A DNA stretch of 64,000 nt from Metapseudomonas boanensis (lineage in GTDB: Bacteria > Pseudomonadota > Gammaproteobacteria > Pseudomonadales > Pseudomonadaceae): the NCBI RefSeq assembly GCF_018704125.1, contig NZ_JAGTIS010000014.1, positions 1-64,000 of the forward strand, in the 5' to 3' direction. Numbering within the stretch: the first letter of the stretch is position 1; each line of letters begins with the position of its first letter. A program made the position numbers and the translations under genes. Shown piece by piece: positions 17,895-27,403 of this stretch. The notes under the pieces are model-generated. The model was not told the DNA's origin and did no database searches. It was given only the letters and a program-made list of their open reading frames with translations.

Positions 17895-19397
17895 ATGAGC
17901 GACCAACAACTCGACCAGCACGAACTGCAACAGGAAGAAAACAAGCTGATTGCCTTGCGCAAAGAAAAGCTTGCAGCCGTCCGTGAGCAGGGCAATGCCT
18001 TCCCCAACGACTTCCGACGCGACAATTACTGCGCTGACCTGCAGAAACAGTACGTCGACAAGACCAAGGAAGAGCTGGAAGCTGCCGCCATTCCGGTCAA
18101 GGTTGCCGGTCGCATCATGCTCAACCGTGGCGCCTTCATGGTTATCCAGGACATGACCGGCCGCATCCAGGTCTACGTCAACCGCAAGACCTTGCCGGCT
18201 GAGACACTGGAAGCGGTCAAGCACTGGGACATGGGCGACATCATCGCCGCCGAGGGCACGCTGGCCCGTTCGGGCAAGGGTGACCTGTACGTCGAAATGA
18301 CCAACGTGCGCCTGCTGACCAAGTCGCTGCGCCCGCTGCCGGACAAGCACCACGGTCTGACTGATACCGAGCAGCGCTATCGCCAGCGTTACGTCGACCT
18401 GATCGTCAACGAGGACGTGCGCGAGACGTTTCGCGTGCGCTCGCAGATCATCGCCCACATCCGCAGTTTCCTGATGAAGCGTGACTTCCTTGAAGTGGAA
18501 ACGCCTATGCTGCAATCCATTCCTGGTGGCGCAGCGGCCAAGCCGTTCGAGACTCACCACAACGCACTGGACATGCAGATGTTCCTGCGTATCGCTCCGG
18601 AGCTGTACCTCAAGCGTCTGGTGGTCGGCGGCTTCGAGAAGGTTTTCGAGATCAACCGCAACTTCCGTAACGAAGGTGTTTCGACCCGGCACAACCCCGA
18701 GTTCACCATGCTCGAGTTCTACCAGGCCTACGCCGACTACGAAGACAACATGGATCTGACCGAAGAGCTGTTCCGCGAACTGGCTCAGCTGGTTCTGGGT
18801 AGCACCGACGTGCCATACGGCGACAAGGTGTTCCACTTCGGTGAGCCGTTCGCACGCCTGTCGGTGTTCGACTCGATCCTCAAGTACAACCCGGAGATCA
18901 GCGCGGCCGACCTGCAGGACATCGACAAGGCCCGCGAAATCGCCAAGAAGGCCGGTGCCAAGGTGCTCGGCTTCGAAGGTCTGGGCAAGCTGCAGGTGAT
19001 GATTTTCGAAGAGTTGGTCGAGCACAAGCTGGAGCAGCCGCACTTCATCACTCAGTATCCGTTCGAGGTTTCGCCGCTGGCCCGTCGGAACGACCAGAAC
19101 CCGAGCGTCACCGACCGTTTCGAGCTGTTCATCGGTGGCCGCGAGATCGCCAATGCCTACTCCGAGCTCAATGACGCCGAAGACCAGGCCGAGCGTTTCA
19201 TGGCTCAGGTGGCCGACAAGGATGCCGGTGACGACGAGGCGATGCACTACGACGCCGACTTCGTCCGTGCCCTGGAATACGGCATGCCTCCGACGGCTGG
19301 CGAGGGTATTGGCATCGACCGTCTGGTGATGCTGCTGACCAACTCGCCGTCCATTCGGGACGTCATCCTGTTCCCGCACATGCGGCCGCAGGCCTGA
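17895..19397 (+). CDS. lysS: Lysyl-tRNA synthetase, class II
   Basis: A 500-residue enzyme that charges tRNA-Lys with lysine using ATP. An N-terminal anticodon-binding OB-fold (about 65-150) precedes the class II catalytic core, with motif 2 around [15 protein letters not shown] and motif 3 [13 protein letters not shown] close to the C-terminus. It lies 115 bases after prfB, an arrangement conserved in gammaproteobacteria. A strong terminator follows. Confidence 0.97.
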   Translation: MSDQQLDQHELQQEENKLIALRKEKLAAVREQGNAFPNDFRRDNYCADLQKQYVDKTKEELEAAAIPVKVAGRIMLNRGAFMVIQDMTGRIQVYVNRKTLPAETLEAVKHWDMGDIIAAEGTLARSGKGDLYVEMTNVRLLTKSLRPLPDKHHGLTDTEQRYRQRYVDLIVNEDVRETFRVRSQIIAHIRSFLMKRDFLEVETPMLQSIPGGAAAKPFETHHNALDMQMFLRIAPELYLKRLVVGGFEKVFEINRNFRNEGVSTRHNPEFTMLEFYQAYADYEDNMDLTEELFRELAQLVLGSTDVPYGDKVFHFGEPFARLSVFDSILKYNPEISAADLQDIDKAREIAKKAGAKVLGFEGLGKLQVMIFEELVEHKLEQPHFITQYPFEVSPLARRNDQNPSVTDRFELFIGGREIANAYSELNDAEDQAERFMAQVADKDAGDDEAMHYDADFVRALEYGMPPTAGEGIGIDRLVMLLTNSPSIRDVILFPHMRPQA

Positions 19398-19402
19398 TGC
19401 AG

Positions 19403-19428
19403 AAAAAACCGCCTTCGGGCGGTTTTTT
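19403..19428 (+). terminator. Intrinsic terminator after lysS
   Basis: AAAAAACCGCC-TTCG-GGCGGTTTTTT: a perfect stem with a stable tetraloop and a six-T run, six bases after the stop codon. Confidence 0.95.
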
Positions 19429-19503
19429 CTTACCTGTCGACAGATTGATTCGGCAAATAAATGGTCAACACTTTTAGCGAGTGACCGTAGAGGGTTATGT
19501 GTC

Positions 19504-20217
19504 TTGAACCAGTCGTCCCGTAGCGGCAGTGCAGCCAACGTGGCCAGCGCCGTAGCTGAGAGCGTCAAGTACCAGGGCCGCAAGGCGAGCCGCCAAGGTA
19601 GTGAGCAGCGGCGCCAGGCGATCCTCGATGCCGCCATGCGCATCATCGTCCGCGAGGGCGTGCGTGCTGTACGTCACCGTGCGGTCGCCGCCGAGGCGCA
19701 GGTGCCGCTTTCGGCTACCACCTATTACTTCAAAGACATCAATGATTTGATCACCGACACCTTCGCTCAGTTCGTCGAGCGAAGTTCGGCCGCCATGGCG
19801 GCGTTCTGGGCCAGTATCGAGGATGACCTGCAGCACATGGCAGTCGTCCTGAGCCGTGACGGCGATTCGCGCAGGCAGATGACCGACCAGATCGTCGAGC
19901 TGGCAATCGAATATGTTCGCAACCAGCTGATCGAGAACCACGATCAGCTGCTGGCTGAGCAGGCATTTCGCCAGGAGGCACTGATCAATTCCGGGCTGCG
20001 TCATCTTGCTGACGCACACCGCAAGATACTTTTGCAGGGCGCCGAGCATTTCTTTCAGATTCTGGGGTCGGCGGAGCCGGGTGAAGACGCCAAGGTGTTG
20101 ACGGCTATCATTCTGCAGATGGAATATCAGGGCCTGCTCGATGGCGTCGAGAATCTCGACATCGGGGAGATGCGAGCTGTCCTCAAGCGACACCTGTATC
20201 TGGTGATGGGACTCTGA
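19504..20217 (+). CDS. TetR-family transcriptional regulator
   Basis: A 237-residue TetR-type repressor. The N-terminal helix-turn-helix (about residues 35-82) reads AILDAAMRIIVREGV through TTYYFKDINDLI, and the rest is a helical ligand-binding domain. No ATG is available before the DNA-binding domain. The best start is TTG at 19504 with AGAGGG nine bases upstream; GTG at 19540 is an alternative. The first 30 residues are low-complexity. It follows lysS and precedes the lipoprotein/DUF1704 genes; its target is unknown. Confidence 0.85.
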   Translation: MNQSSRSGSAANVASAVAESVKYQGRKASRQGSEQRRQAILDAAMRIIVREGVRAVRHRAVAAEAQVPLSATTYYFKDINDLITDTFAQFVERSSAAMAAFWASIEDDLQHMAVVLSRDGDSRRQMTDQIVELAIEYVRNQLIENHDQLLAEQAFRQEALINSGLRHLADAHRKILLQGAEHFFQILGSAEPGEDAKVLTAIILQMEYQGLLDGVENLDIGEMRAVLKRHLYLVMGL

Positions 20218-20230
20218 GCGCGAACACCCG

Positions 20231-20253
20231 ACCCCGCTGTGGCGGGGTTTTTC
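20231..20253 (+). terminator. Intrinsic terminator after the TetR gene
   Basis: ACCCCGC-tgtg-GCGGGGT followed by TTTT, 13 bases after the stop codon. Confidence 0.88.
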
Positions 20254-20273
20254 GTTATCACAAGGAGAGCGAA

Positions 20274-20828
20274 ATGAAAGCCTGGCGTGCCGTGGTCGCC
20301 CTGTCTTTCCTGCTGTTGGGCGGATGCCTGGTCACCTTCAAGGACCCGATTCCTGCCAATGAGCCGGCACCGATGCCTCTGTTGGGGGATTGGACCCGCA
20401 GGGACGAGTGGGGAGAGCTCCATTTTCTGGAGATCAGCCGTTCCGGCTCCAATCTCTACAAGGCGCGGACCTTCGAAGGTAGCAAGGACAATCTGGATGA
20501 CATGGATGAGTTCGGCTTCACCGTCGCTCACCACGGTCGCCGCTGGTACTTGTCCGCCGGTCTGCCGAAGAACCTCGGCGCCAATTTCGCCATTGCCGGT
20601 TTCGAGCTGACTACCGACAACGAACTGGTGGTCTACAACCTGGACGTGGAGCGTATCCAGCAGGAGTTGTCGCAAGGCAGCCTGCAAGGCCAGGTGGTGG
20701 AGATGCCGGAAGGCGATGGTGTGCTGGTCACCAGCCCGCTGGACTCGGTCTTTGCCTGGCTGGATGACCCGGCCAACTCCGACGTGTTCGTCGAAGTGGC
20801 GCGCTACCAGCGAGCCAGCGAGGAGTAG
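20274..20828 (+). CDS. Predicted lipoprotein of unknown function
   Basis: A 184-residue protein with a clear lipoprotein signal: a hydrophobic stretch ending LLLGGC, with the lipidated cysteine at residue 18. AAGGAGAG precedes the ATG. The mature part begins with a proline-rich linker and then looks like a small beta-rich domain (LGDWTRRDEWGELHFLEIS). I do not recognise the family. It ends seven bases before the DUF1704 gene, so the two are probably co-transcribed. Confidence 0.8.
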   Translation: MKAWRAVVALSFLLLGGCLVTFKDPIPANEPAPMPLLGDWTRRDEWGELHFLEISRSGSNLYKARTFEGSKDNLDDMDEFGFTVAHHGRRWYLSAGLPKNLGANFAIAGFELTTDNELVVYNLDVERIQQELSQGSLQGQVVEMPEGDGVLVTSPLDSVFAWLDDPANSDVFVEVARYQRASEE

Positions 20829-20835
20829 TCCGCCG

Positions 20836-22131
20836 ATGACCCGACGCAAGGTTCCCGGCGACTACCAGCAAACCATTCGCGCGCTGTCCGATCGGATCGT
20901 CCTGGCGCAGACGCCGATTCGCGTGCTGGATGCGGTTAAGTGGGACGACAGCGTCCGCCAGGGATTCCTCAAGCACAAGGGCAAGTCGATGCCCGAGGTG
21001 AACCGGGCTTATTACGACAGCCGCCCGCTTGCCTTCGATTCGGCGGAGAAGAAGCTCGAGTTCCAGAACATCGAGCGTGACATCACCCGGCAGCTTGGGC
21101 AGTTCAACCCCGTGGGACAGATCATGCGGCGCATGTGCAAGGAATACCGCATGGTCATCCGCATGCTCGAGGCGCGGGGCACGTCGGACTTCGGTCTGAT
21201 TTCCCAGGAGCTCTACGGCGCTGCCTCCGATGCTTTCCATGCCGGCGATCCGACCTTGGCCGACCTGGGGCTGATGCTCTCCGACTACCTGAACAACATC
21301 GCCGATCGGGGCGACCTCAAGGATGAACCCAAGACCCTCACCGCCAAGGAAGCCGTGGCGCTGCTGCAGAGCCGGCTCAGTGCAGTGTTCGGTGAGGGTG
21401 ACGATACCATTCGCGTGTTCGAGTCCGACGGCATCGTGGCTGACGCTGCCGCGGGCGCCGACTACATCAAGATCCGCGCCGATGCGATGTTCAACGAGCG
21501 CGACGTGCGCGCCCTGGAGGTCCATGAGGGGCTGGTGCATGTCGGCACGACGCTCAATGGACTCAACCAGCCGATCTGCACCTTCCTGGCCAAGGGGCCG
21601 CCCTCTTCTACCGTGACCCAGGAAGGCTTGGCGATCCTGATGGAGGTGATCGCCTTCGCCTCCTATCCGACGCGCCTGCGCAAGCTGACCAACCGTACCC
21701 GGGCCATCCACATGGCCGAGGAGGGGGCTGACTTCCTCGAGGTCTACCACTTCTACCGTGAGCAGGGGTACGGCATGGAAGAGAGTTACGGCAGTGCCAG
21801 TCGGGTCTTTCGGGGCTCGGTGCCTGATGGCCTGCCGTTCACCAAGGACCTGTCGTACCTCAAGGGCTTCATCCTCATCTACAACTACATCCAGCTGGCG
21901 GTGCGCAAAGGCAAGCTGGAGCAGATCCCGCTGCTGTTCTGCGGCAAGACGACGCTGGAAGATACCCGCACCCTCCGCCAGTTGGTGGACGAGGGGCTGG
22001 TGGTGCCGCCCAAATACCTGCCGGCGCAATTCCGTGATCTGAATGCCTTATCGGCGTGGATGTGCTTCTCCAACTTCCTCAACCACCTCAGCCTGGACCG
22101 AATCGAGGCGGATTACGCCAATATTCTCTGA
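20836..22131 (+). CDS. QEGLA-motif (DUF1704) putative metallopeptidase-like protein
   Basis: A 431-residue protein of the family named for its QEGLA motif, here in STVTQEGLAILMEV. A nearby conserved histidine motif (LEVHEGLVHVGTTLNG) has the spacing of a zinc-peptidase-like site. I chose ATG 20836; the open frame upstream overlaps the lipoprotein gene. The family name mentions flavohaemoglobin expression, but no firm biochemical role is known to me. It sits between a lipoprotein gene and a lipoprotein hydrolase gene. Confidence 0.82.
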   Translation: MTRRKVPGDYQQTIRALSDRIVLAQTPIRVLDAVKWDDSVRQGFLKHKGKSMPEVNRAYYDSRPLAFDSAEKKLEFQNIERDITRQLGQFNPVGQIMRRMCKEYRMVIRMLEARGTSDFGLISQELYGAASDAFHAGDPTLADLGLMLSDYLNNIADRGDLKDEPKTLTAKEAVALLQSRLSAVFGEGDDTIRVFESDGIVADAAAGADYIKIRADAMFNERDVRALEVHEGLVHVGTTLNGLNQPICTFLAKGPPSSTVTQEGLAILMEVIAFASYPTRLRKLTNRTRAIHMAEEGADFLEVYHFYREQGYGMEESYGSASRVFRGSVPDGLPFTKDLSYLKGFILIYNYIQLAVRKGKLEQIPLLFCGKTTLEDTRTLRQLVDEGLVVPPKYLPAQFRDLNALSAWMCFSNFLNHLSLDRIEADYANIL

Positions 22132-22250
22132 AGCTGGAAGGGGGCCGTCAGTGCGTAGGATGGAGTCGCTGCTCTGGAATCCGTAACGGCGAATTTATTC
22201 GCCAACCGGGCCGAAGGGCCGGTCAACGAGTCTTCGAGAAGGAATCCTCG

Positions 22251-23132
22251 ATGCGCCACTGCCTGCTGATCGTCTTTGCGCTCCTGGTGCAGGGTTGTAG
22301 CTCGCTGCTGTTCTATCCCGACCGCTACCTGCCCTTCACCCCGGAGCGGGCCAAGCTCGAATACCGCGACATCAGCCTGGTGGCTGCCGACGGCACGCGC
22401 TTGCACGCCTGGTGGTTACCAGCGAAGGCGGGTGTGCCGGTCAAGGGGACGGTCCTGCACCTGCATGGCAATGGCGGCAATGTCGCCAGCCACCTGGGCG
22501 GCAGCTGGTGGTTGCCGGCGGAGGGCTACCAGGTGCTGCTGCTGGATTATCGCGGCTACGGCCGTTCCGAAGGTTCGCCGAGCCTGCCGGCGGTTTATCA
22601 GGACGTCGATGCGGCATTCGCCTGGCTGGAGCAATCGCCGGATGTACAGGGCAAACCCATGGTCCTGCTCGGGCAGAGCCTCGGCGGGGCACTGGCGGTG
22701 CATTACCTGGCGGAGCATCCGACGCAGCGTGGAAACCTCAAGGCGCTGGTGCTCGATGGCGTACCGGCCAGCTATCGCGAGGTGGCCCGCTACACCCTGG
22801 ACAACGCCTGGCTGACCTGGCCCCTGCAGGTGCCGCTGTCCTGGCTGGTGCCCGATGGGGATAGTGCAATCCGGGCCATCGGCAAGCTGCAAGGGTTGCC
22901 GATGCTGATCTACCACAGCCTCGATGATCCCGTAGTGCCCCTTTCCAATGGCGTGCGCTTGTATCAAGCTGCGCCCCCGCCGCGGGCGTTCCAGCCGGTC
23001 CGCGGTGGCCATGTGCAGACCTTCGCCGACCCGGTATGGCGCGAAGTGATGCTGCGTTACCTCGACGACCCGCGAGGTTTCGTTGGGTTGCGCCGGCTGG
23101 TCGAAGTCCCGAATACAGAGAGTCCCCAATGA
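22251..23132 (+). CDS. Alpha/beta-hydrolase lipoprotein
   Basis: A 293-residue hydrolase of the ABHD13/BEM46-like type. It has a lipoprotein signal ending LLVQGC (Cys16), the HLHGNGGN oxyanion region, a nucleophile elbow GQSLGG, an acid in YHSLDDPVV, and a histidine in RGGHVQTF, so the catalytic triad is complete. It is expected to be anchored in the cell envelope. Substrate unknown. Its stop codon overlaps the next start (ATGA). Confidence 0.85.
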   Translation: MRHCLLIVFALLVQGCSSLLFYPDRYLPFTPERAKLEYRDISLVAADGTRLHAWWLPAKAGVPVKGTVLHLHGNGGNVASHLGGSWWLPAEGYQVLLLDYRGYGRSEGSPSLPAVYQDVDAAFAWLEQSPDVQGKPMVLLGQSLGGALAVHYLAEHPTQRGNLKALVLDGVPASYREVARYTLDNAWLTWPLQVPLSWLVPDGDSAIRAIGKLQGLPMLIYHSLDDPVVPLSNGVRLYQAAPPPRAFQPVRGGHVQTFADPVWREVMLRYLDDPRGFVGLRRLVEVPNTESPQ

Positions 23133-23452
23133 GTGAACGCAATCCCATCCCGCTGATCCTTACCGGCATTGGTAGCATCGTCGGCACCGTCATGGTGCTC
23201 TGGTACTACGGCTACCTGCATTTCGCCAAGCCGGAAGACGCCCTGCTGCTGGCCGACTTCACCATGCTCAAGACCGTCCCAGGCGAGGACTACAAGGTGT
23301 CGCTGCAGCCGGCGAGCCAGGTGGCGCAGTGCATTGACGGCGTGCTGGTGCTGTTCGATACCGAGCAGAAGGGCCTGGCCGGTGTGCTGGTCAACAACAA
23401 GAAGCAGGCCGTGCGTTGCATCGGTCAGGAGACGCCGCAAGAGGTCAAGTAA
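23129..23452 (+). CDS. Small single-span membrane protein of unknown function
   Basis: A 107-residue protein with one N-terminal membrane helix (about residues 8-30, PLILTGIGSIVGTVMVLWYY) and a soluble tail containing two cysteines (QCIDG and VRCIG). It overlaps the hydrolase gene by 4 bases, so the two are translationally linked. I do not recognise a family. Confidence 0.75.
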   Translation: MSERNPIPLILTGIGSIVGTVMVLWYYGYLHFAKPEDALLLADFTMLKTVPGEDYKVSLQPASQVAQCIDGVLVLFDTEQKGLAGVLVNNKKQAVRCIGQETPQEVK

Positions 23453-23484
23453 GCGTCTAGCTTCCAGGGGTGGAGGTACCTGAC

Positions 23485-23991
23485 ATGGACATTCAGATCT
23501 GGCAGGGCGACATCACCACCCTTGAGGTTGATGCCATCGTCAACGCCGCCAACTCCTCATTGCTTGGTGGCGGTGGTGTTGACGGCGCTATTCACCGGGC
23601 CGCCGGTCCCGAACTGCTGGCCCATTGTCGTGGCCTGGGCGGTTGTCCGACGGGCGAGGCTCGCATCACCCCCGGCTTTCGCCTGCCGGCGCGCTTCGTG
23701 ATCCACACGGTGGGGCCGGTTTGGCATGGCGGTGACCGTCGTGAACCCGAACTACTTGCCGGTTGCTACCGCAGCAGCCTGGCCCTGGCCGAGGCTGAAG
23801 GGCTGGCCAGCATCGCCTTTCCTGCCATCAGTTGTGGTGTATACGGTTATCCACTGGAAGCCGCGGCACGCATTGCCGCGGCCGAGCTGAGCCGATCACG
23901 ACCGCCTGGGAGTTCGTTGCGTGAGGCTATCCTGGTGGCGTTCGGGGTGGATATGGTGCGGATTTATCGTGAGGTGCTTGGGGCGGCCTGA
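23485..23991 (+). CDS. Macrodomain protein, YmdB-like (O-acetyl-ADP-ribose deacetylase family)
   Basis: A 168-residue stand-alone macrodomain. The ADP-ribose-binding signatures are [20 protein letters not shown] near the start and [12 protein letters not shown] in the second half. Such proteins hydrolyse O-acetyl-ADP-ribose or remove ADP-ribose from proteins; E. coli YmdB also modulates RNase III. ATG 23485 is preferred over 23470 because GGAGG lies at a good distance. Confidence 0.9.
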   Translation: MDIQIWQGDITTLEVDAIVNAANSSLLGGGGVDGAIHRAAGPELLAHCRGLGGCPTGEARITPGFRLPARFVIHTVGPVWHGGDRREPELLAGCYRSSLALAEAEGLASIAFPAISCGVYGYPLEAAARIAAAELSRSRPPGSSLREAILVAFGVDMVRIYREVLGAA

Positions 23992-24008
23992 CGCCCCTTC
24001 GCACGGAC

Positions 24009-24046
24009 AGCCCCCCTCTCGCTGTCGGAGACGGTCGGGGTGAGGG
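24009..24046. repeat. Degenerate CCCTCTC/GGTCGGGGTGAGGG element
   Basis: Between the convergent macrodomain and metal-ATPase genes lies a diverged copy of the element at 181-290, ending GGTCGGGGTGAGGG. An imperfect stem is possible, so it may also help end both transcripts. Confidence 0.5.
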
Positions 24047-24104
24047 AAGCATCCCGCCACTCCGAGTATCCCTCACCGCCACGCCGGGTGAATCTGGCCT
24101 TCTC

Positions 24105-26300
24105 TCAACGTAGCGAATGGGGAGAAAGCAACCGCAACCCGTTGAACACCACCAAAAGGCTCGCACCCATGTCGGCGAACACGGCCATCCACAGCGTGCC
24201 TTGCCCCATCAGTGTCAGCCCCAGAAACACCGCCTTGATGCCCAAGGCCAGAGTGATGTTCTGCATCAGCACCACGTGGGTCCGGCGGGACAGGCGGATA
24301 AACTGCGGCAGTTTGCGCAGGTCATCATCCATTAGAGCCACGCCGGCAGTCTCGATGGCGGCATCCGTGCCCGCCGCGCCCATGGCGAAGCCGATGTCTG
24401 CCTGAGCCAGTGCCGGCGCGTCGTTGATGCCGTCGCCAACCATACCGACCCGCAGCCCGCCTGCCTGGTGCTCGCCGATCACGGTCAGTTTGTCTTCCGG
24501 CAGCAGGTTGCCGCGCGCTTCGTCGATCCCCACCTGTGCAGCGATGGCGGCAACCGTGTGGGGGTTGTCTCCGCTCAGCATCAGTGTCTTGACACCCAGG
24601 CCATGCAATTGATCGATGGCGTCCCGGCTACTGGCCCGTACCGTGTCGGCAACGGCAAAGAGCGCCAGCACGCTTTTTTCGTTGCTGAGTGCTACGACTG
24701 TCTTGCCTTGGGTTTCCAGCGAATCGAGGCAGGCCTCCAGTTCGGACGAGCAGAGGCCAAGTGCTTCGACCAGACGATGGTTGCCCAGATGGTATGTGTG
24801 CCCTTCGATCATCCCCCTGACGCCCTGGCCGGGGAGGGCGGCCAGTTGGTCCACCGCGTAGAGTGCAATGCCCTTCGCTTCTGCCGCCCTGGCCACGGCC
24901 TGGGACACCGGGTGATCGGAACGGGCAGCCAGGCTGGCGGCCAGGGCGTGCGGATCGGCCGGGCCATTCTCGCTCAGCCGCACGTAATCAGTCTGCTGGG
25001 GCCGACCCTCCGTCAGAGTCCCGGTCTTGTCGAGCGCGACCCAATCCAGGGCTCGTCCGAGTTCGAGAAATACCCCGCCCTTGATCAGGATGCCGCTATG
25101 TGCGGCGGCGGCCAGACCGCTGACGATGGTCACCGGCGTGGAGATCACCAGGGCACAGGGGCAGGCGATAACCAGCATCACCAGCGCGCGGTACAGCCAC
25201 TCCAGCCAGGCACCGCCGCCCAGCAAGGGCGGGAGCAGGGCGGTGAGCACGGCAATAAGGATCACCGCGGGGGTGTAGACACGGGAAAAGCGATCAACGA
25301 ATCGCTGCGTTGGCGCCCGCGCGCCTTGCGCCGCCTCCACGGCATGGATGATGCGCGCCAGAGTGCTGTCGTCGGCCTTGCGGGTAGTGCGGTATTCCAG
25401 CGCCCCCTCGCCATTGATGCTGCCGGCGAACAGGGGATCGCCAAGGTCTTTCTCGACCGGGAGGCTCTCGCCGGTGATGGGCGCCTGGTTCACGCTGGAG
25501 CGTCCGGTCAGCACCTCACCATCCAGCGCGATGCGCTCACCGGGGCGGACACGAACTCGGGTGCCAGGCTCCACGTCGCCCGCAGCAACCTCTTGCCAGT
25601 CGCTGTCCTGCCATACCGTGGCCCGCTCCGGCGCCAATTGCAGCAGGCCGCGGATAGCATTGCGGGCACGCTCCAGGGAACGTGCCTCGATCAGTTCGGC
25701 TAGAGCGAACAGCACACTGACCATCGCCGCTTCCGGCCACTGTCCGATCAGCAGCGCGCCGGTCACGGCGATGCTCATCAGGGCGTTGATGTTGAGATTG
25801 CGGTTCTTCAAGGCAATCCAACCCTTGCGGTAGGTGGGCAGGCCCGCGCCTAAAATGGCCAGCAGCGCCAGGCCCGCAATCAGCCAGTCAGGCGCCAGGC
25901 CAAACCATTCGCAGGCTTCTGCCGCCAGCGCGGCGATACTGCCGAGGGCCAGCGGCCACCAGTGCTTCTTCGTCTCGGAGGCAGGCGTGGCTGGTGTGCC
26001 TTCGGCCAACGGCACAGCCTGCATGCCGAGGCTGGCGATCAGCCGTTGCAGCGGGACGGTATCCTCGAAGCGGTGCCGTACGCGCAGCAGGCGCTGCATC
26101 AGGTTGAACTCCAGGGCTTCGATGGCGGGGACTTTGCCCAGCGCGTCGCGGATCAAGCGCTCTTCCGTGGGGCAGTCCATGGCTTCGATGCGCAGGTTGC
26201 TCCAGCGGGGCTCAGCATTGCCGGAGAGGCCCTCCAAGCTGGCTGGGCCGGCCTGAGGGGCGTGATTGTGGTCGTGGCAGCAGTGGTGTGGTTGTGTCAT
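24105..26300 (-). CDS. cadA: Heavy-metal (Cd/Zn/Pb) efflux P-type ATPase, CadA/ZntA-like
   Basis: A 731-residue P1B-type ATPase exporting toxic divalent metals. The N-terminus is Cys/His-rich (HHCCHDHNH), and a heavy-metal-associated domain carries AMDCPTEE. The core has TGES, the transmembrane CPC motif in VIACPCALVIS, the phosphorylation site DKTGTLTEG and the hinge MVGDGINDAPAL. I chose ATG 26300; an in-frame ATG at 26334 falls on the predicted -10 box and is unlikely. It is divergent from its MerR-type regulator, with the operator in the 74-base gap. Confidence 0.94.
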   Translation of the reverse strand: MTQPHHCCHDHNHAPQAGPASLEGLSGNAEPRWSNLRIEAMDCPTEERLIRDALGKVPAIEALEFNLMQRLLRVRHRFEDTVPLQRLIASLGMQAVPLAEGTPATPASETKKHWWPLALGSIAALAAEACEWFGLAPDWLIAGLALLAILGAGLPTYRKGWIALKNRNLNINALMSIAVTGALLIGQWPEAAMVSVLFALAELIEARSLERARNAIRGLLQLAPERATVWQDSDWQEVAAGDVEPGTRVRVRPGERIALDGEVLTGRSSVNQAPITGESLPVEKDLGDPLFAGSINGEGALEYRTTRKADDSTLARIIHAVEAAQGARAPTQRFVDRFSRVYTPAVILIAVLTALLPPLLGGGAWLEWLYRALVMLVIACPCALVISTPVTIVSGLAAAAHSGILIKGGVFLELGRALDWVALDKTGTLTEGRPQQTDYVRLSENGPADPHALAASLAARSDHPVSQAVARAAEAKGIALYAVDQLAALPGQGVRGMIEGHTYHLGNHRLVEALGLCSSELEACLDSLETQGKTVVALSNEKSVLALFAVADTVRASSRDAIDQLHGLGVKTLMLSGDNPHTVAAIAAQVGIDEARGNLLPEDKLTVIGEHQAGGLRVGMVGDGINDAPALAQADIGFAMGAAGTDAAIETAGVALMDDDLRKLPQFIRLSRRTHVVLMQNITLALGIKAVFLGLTLMGQGTLWMAVFADMGASLLVVFNGLRLLSPHSLR

Positions 26301-26331
26301 GAGTCCGTTCCCGTTTGACGCTTCGGGATTC

Positions 26332-26362
26332 ATTGCACACTCTGTAGCAACTACAGAGTCAA
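26332..26362 (-). promoter_or_regulatory. MerR-type operator and long-spacer promoter for the metal ATPase
   Basis: On the minus strand, -35 TTGACT and -10 TGCAAT are separated by 19 bases, longer than normal, as in mer, zntA and cadA promoters. The spacer contains a perfect dyad ACTCTGTAG-N3-CTACAGAGT (26339-26359). The regulator would bind here and untwist the DNA when metal is present. Confidence 0.9.
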
Positions 26363-26374
26363 GCGGAGGCGCAG

Positions 26375-26842
26375 ATGAAGATCGGTGAATTGGCAAATCG
26401 TACCGGCTGTCCGGTGGAGACCATTCGCTATTACGAGCGCGAAGGATTGTTGCCAGCCCCAAAGCGCAGCGCGGGTAATTATCGGCAGTACGATGCCAGT
26501 CACGAAGAACGCCTGTTGTTCATTCGCCACTGCCGGTCACTGGACATGACCCAGGATGAGATCCGCACGCTGCTGGCCCTGCGCGACAGGCCAGACGCTG
26601 ACTGCGGGGCGGCGAACCAGTTGATCGAAGAGCATCTGCACCACGTTGAGGTGCGGATTGCCGAGTTGCATTCACTGCGCAGCCAGCTCAAGGACCTGCG
26701 CAACCAATGCAGCGGCGCGGGTGCAAGTGAAGCATGCGGCATCCTTCGAGAGCTGCAGCAGCCCGGAGTGCCGCAGGTGGCCAGCGAGGACTGCGCGCAC
26801 GCGGGCCACCTTCACGTACCGGGCGTTCACCGACGCGGTTGA
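26375..26842 (+). CDS. cadR: MerR-family metal-responsive activator, CadR/PbrR-like
   Basis: A 155-residue regulator. The winged helix-turn-helix MKIGELANRTGCPVETIRYYE is followed by a dimerisation helix and the metal-binding cysteines Cys77 (DADCGAAN), Cys112 and Cys121. This is the pattern of Cd/Pb/Zn sensors of this family. The tail is His-rich (CAHAGHLHVPGVH), as in CadR proteins. It is divergent from the efflux ATPase and would activate it through the operator at 26339-26359. The exact metal preference cannot be settled from sequence. Confidence 0.92.
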   Translation: MKIGELANRTGCPVETIRYYEREGLLPAPKRSAGNYRQYDASHEERLLFIRHCRSLDMTQDEIRTLLALRDRPDADCGAANQLIEEHLHHVEVRIAELHSLRSQLKDLRNQCSGAGASEACGILRELQQPGVPQVASEDCAHAGHLHVPGVHRRG

Positions 26843-26858
26843 GGGGCCTGCTGCGACT

Positions 26859-27203
26859 TCAGTGGTTGGTGTTTTCGCGTTGGTCACTCAGTTGCTGGAG
26901 GTAGCGGCGGGAGAGCGCGAGGAAGCGTGGCGTCGGCCCGATGTCTTCATAAAGCGGGTCGCCCTGTTCGTCCGTGGCGACCACCTGGCTGCCTTTGACG
27001 TAGGGGAAGCTGGCTTCCAACTCCTCCAGGGCTGCGCCGAGCAATTCCCCGATCAGTTCCTCGACGCTGCGCTTGGGGTACATCTCGGCAATGGCGGCCA
27101 GCCGGGCCGCGGATTCCAGGTCCAGATGAATGTTGTACTGACTTCGGGTCAGACGACCCTTGGCGTTCTGCTCCCAATGGCGTACCAGTTCTCGAATTTT
27201 CAT
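26859..27203 (-). CDS. Conserved hypothetical protein, ribbon-helix-helix-like N-terminus
   Basis: A 114-residue acidic, helical protein (MKIRELVRHWEQN...). It contains the stretch YNIHLDLESAARLAAIAEMYPKRSVEEL, whose strand followed by two helices resembles a ribbon-helix-helix DNA-binding fold, though this is only my reading of the pattern. ATG 27203 has GAGGTG just upstream; a GTG at 27209 is less likely. It converges on the cadR-like gene. No function is known to me. Confidence 0.72.
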   Translation of the reverse strand: MKIRELVRHWEQNAKGRLTRSQYNIHLDLESAARLAAIAEMYPKRSVEELIGELLGAALEELEASFPYVKGSQVVATDEQGDPLYEDIGPTPRFLALSRRYLQQLSDQRENTNH

Positions 27204-27403
27204 AAACACCTCATCCTCATCCCACGTGTGGTGGGCGGCTGCAAAGCGTCGGACAGTCTCTGCCGCCCGGGCGCGGACACTTGTGGAGCCCGCAATGTTC
27301 AGCCTAGCTCGCCAGCATCAACCGGGTTGCCGTTCGTCGCGCTCTTGTAAGCGCATGCCGCTCTCGGCAAGCTGGAGGCACACCCGGTTAAGGAGCGACG
27401 GTC

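Noticed and set aside
17763..19646. A 627-codon open frame antisense to lysS.
   Set aside because: It crosses the REP element and the lysS terminator and has no recognisable domain.
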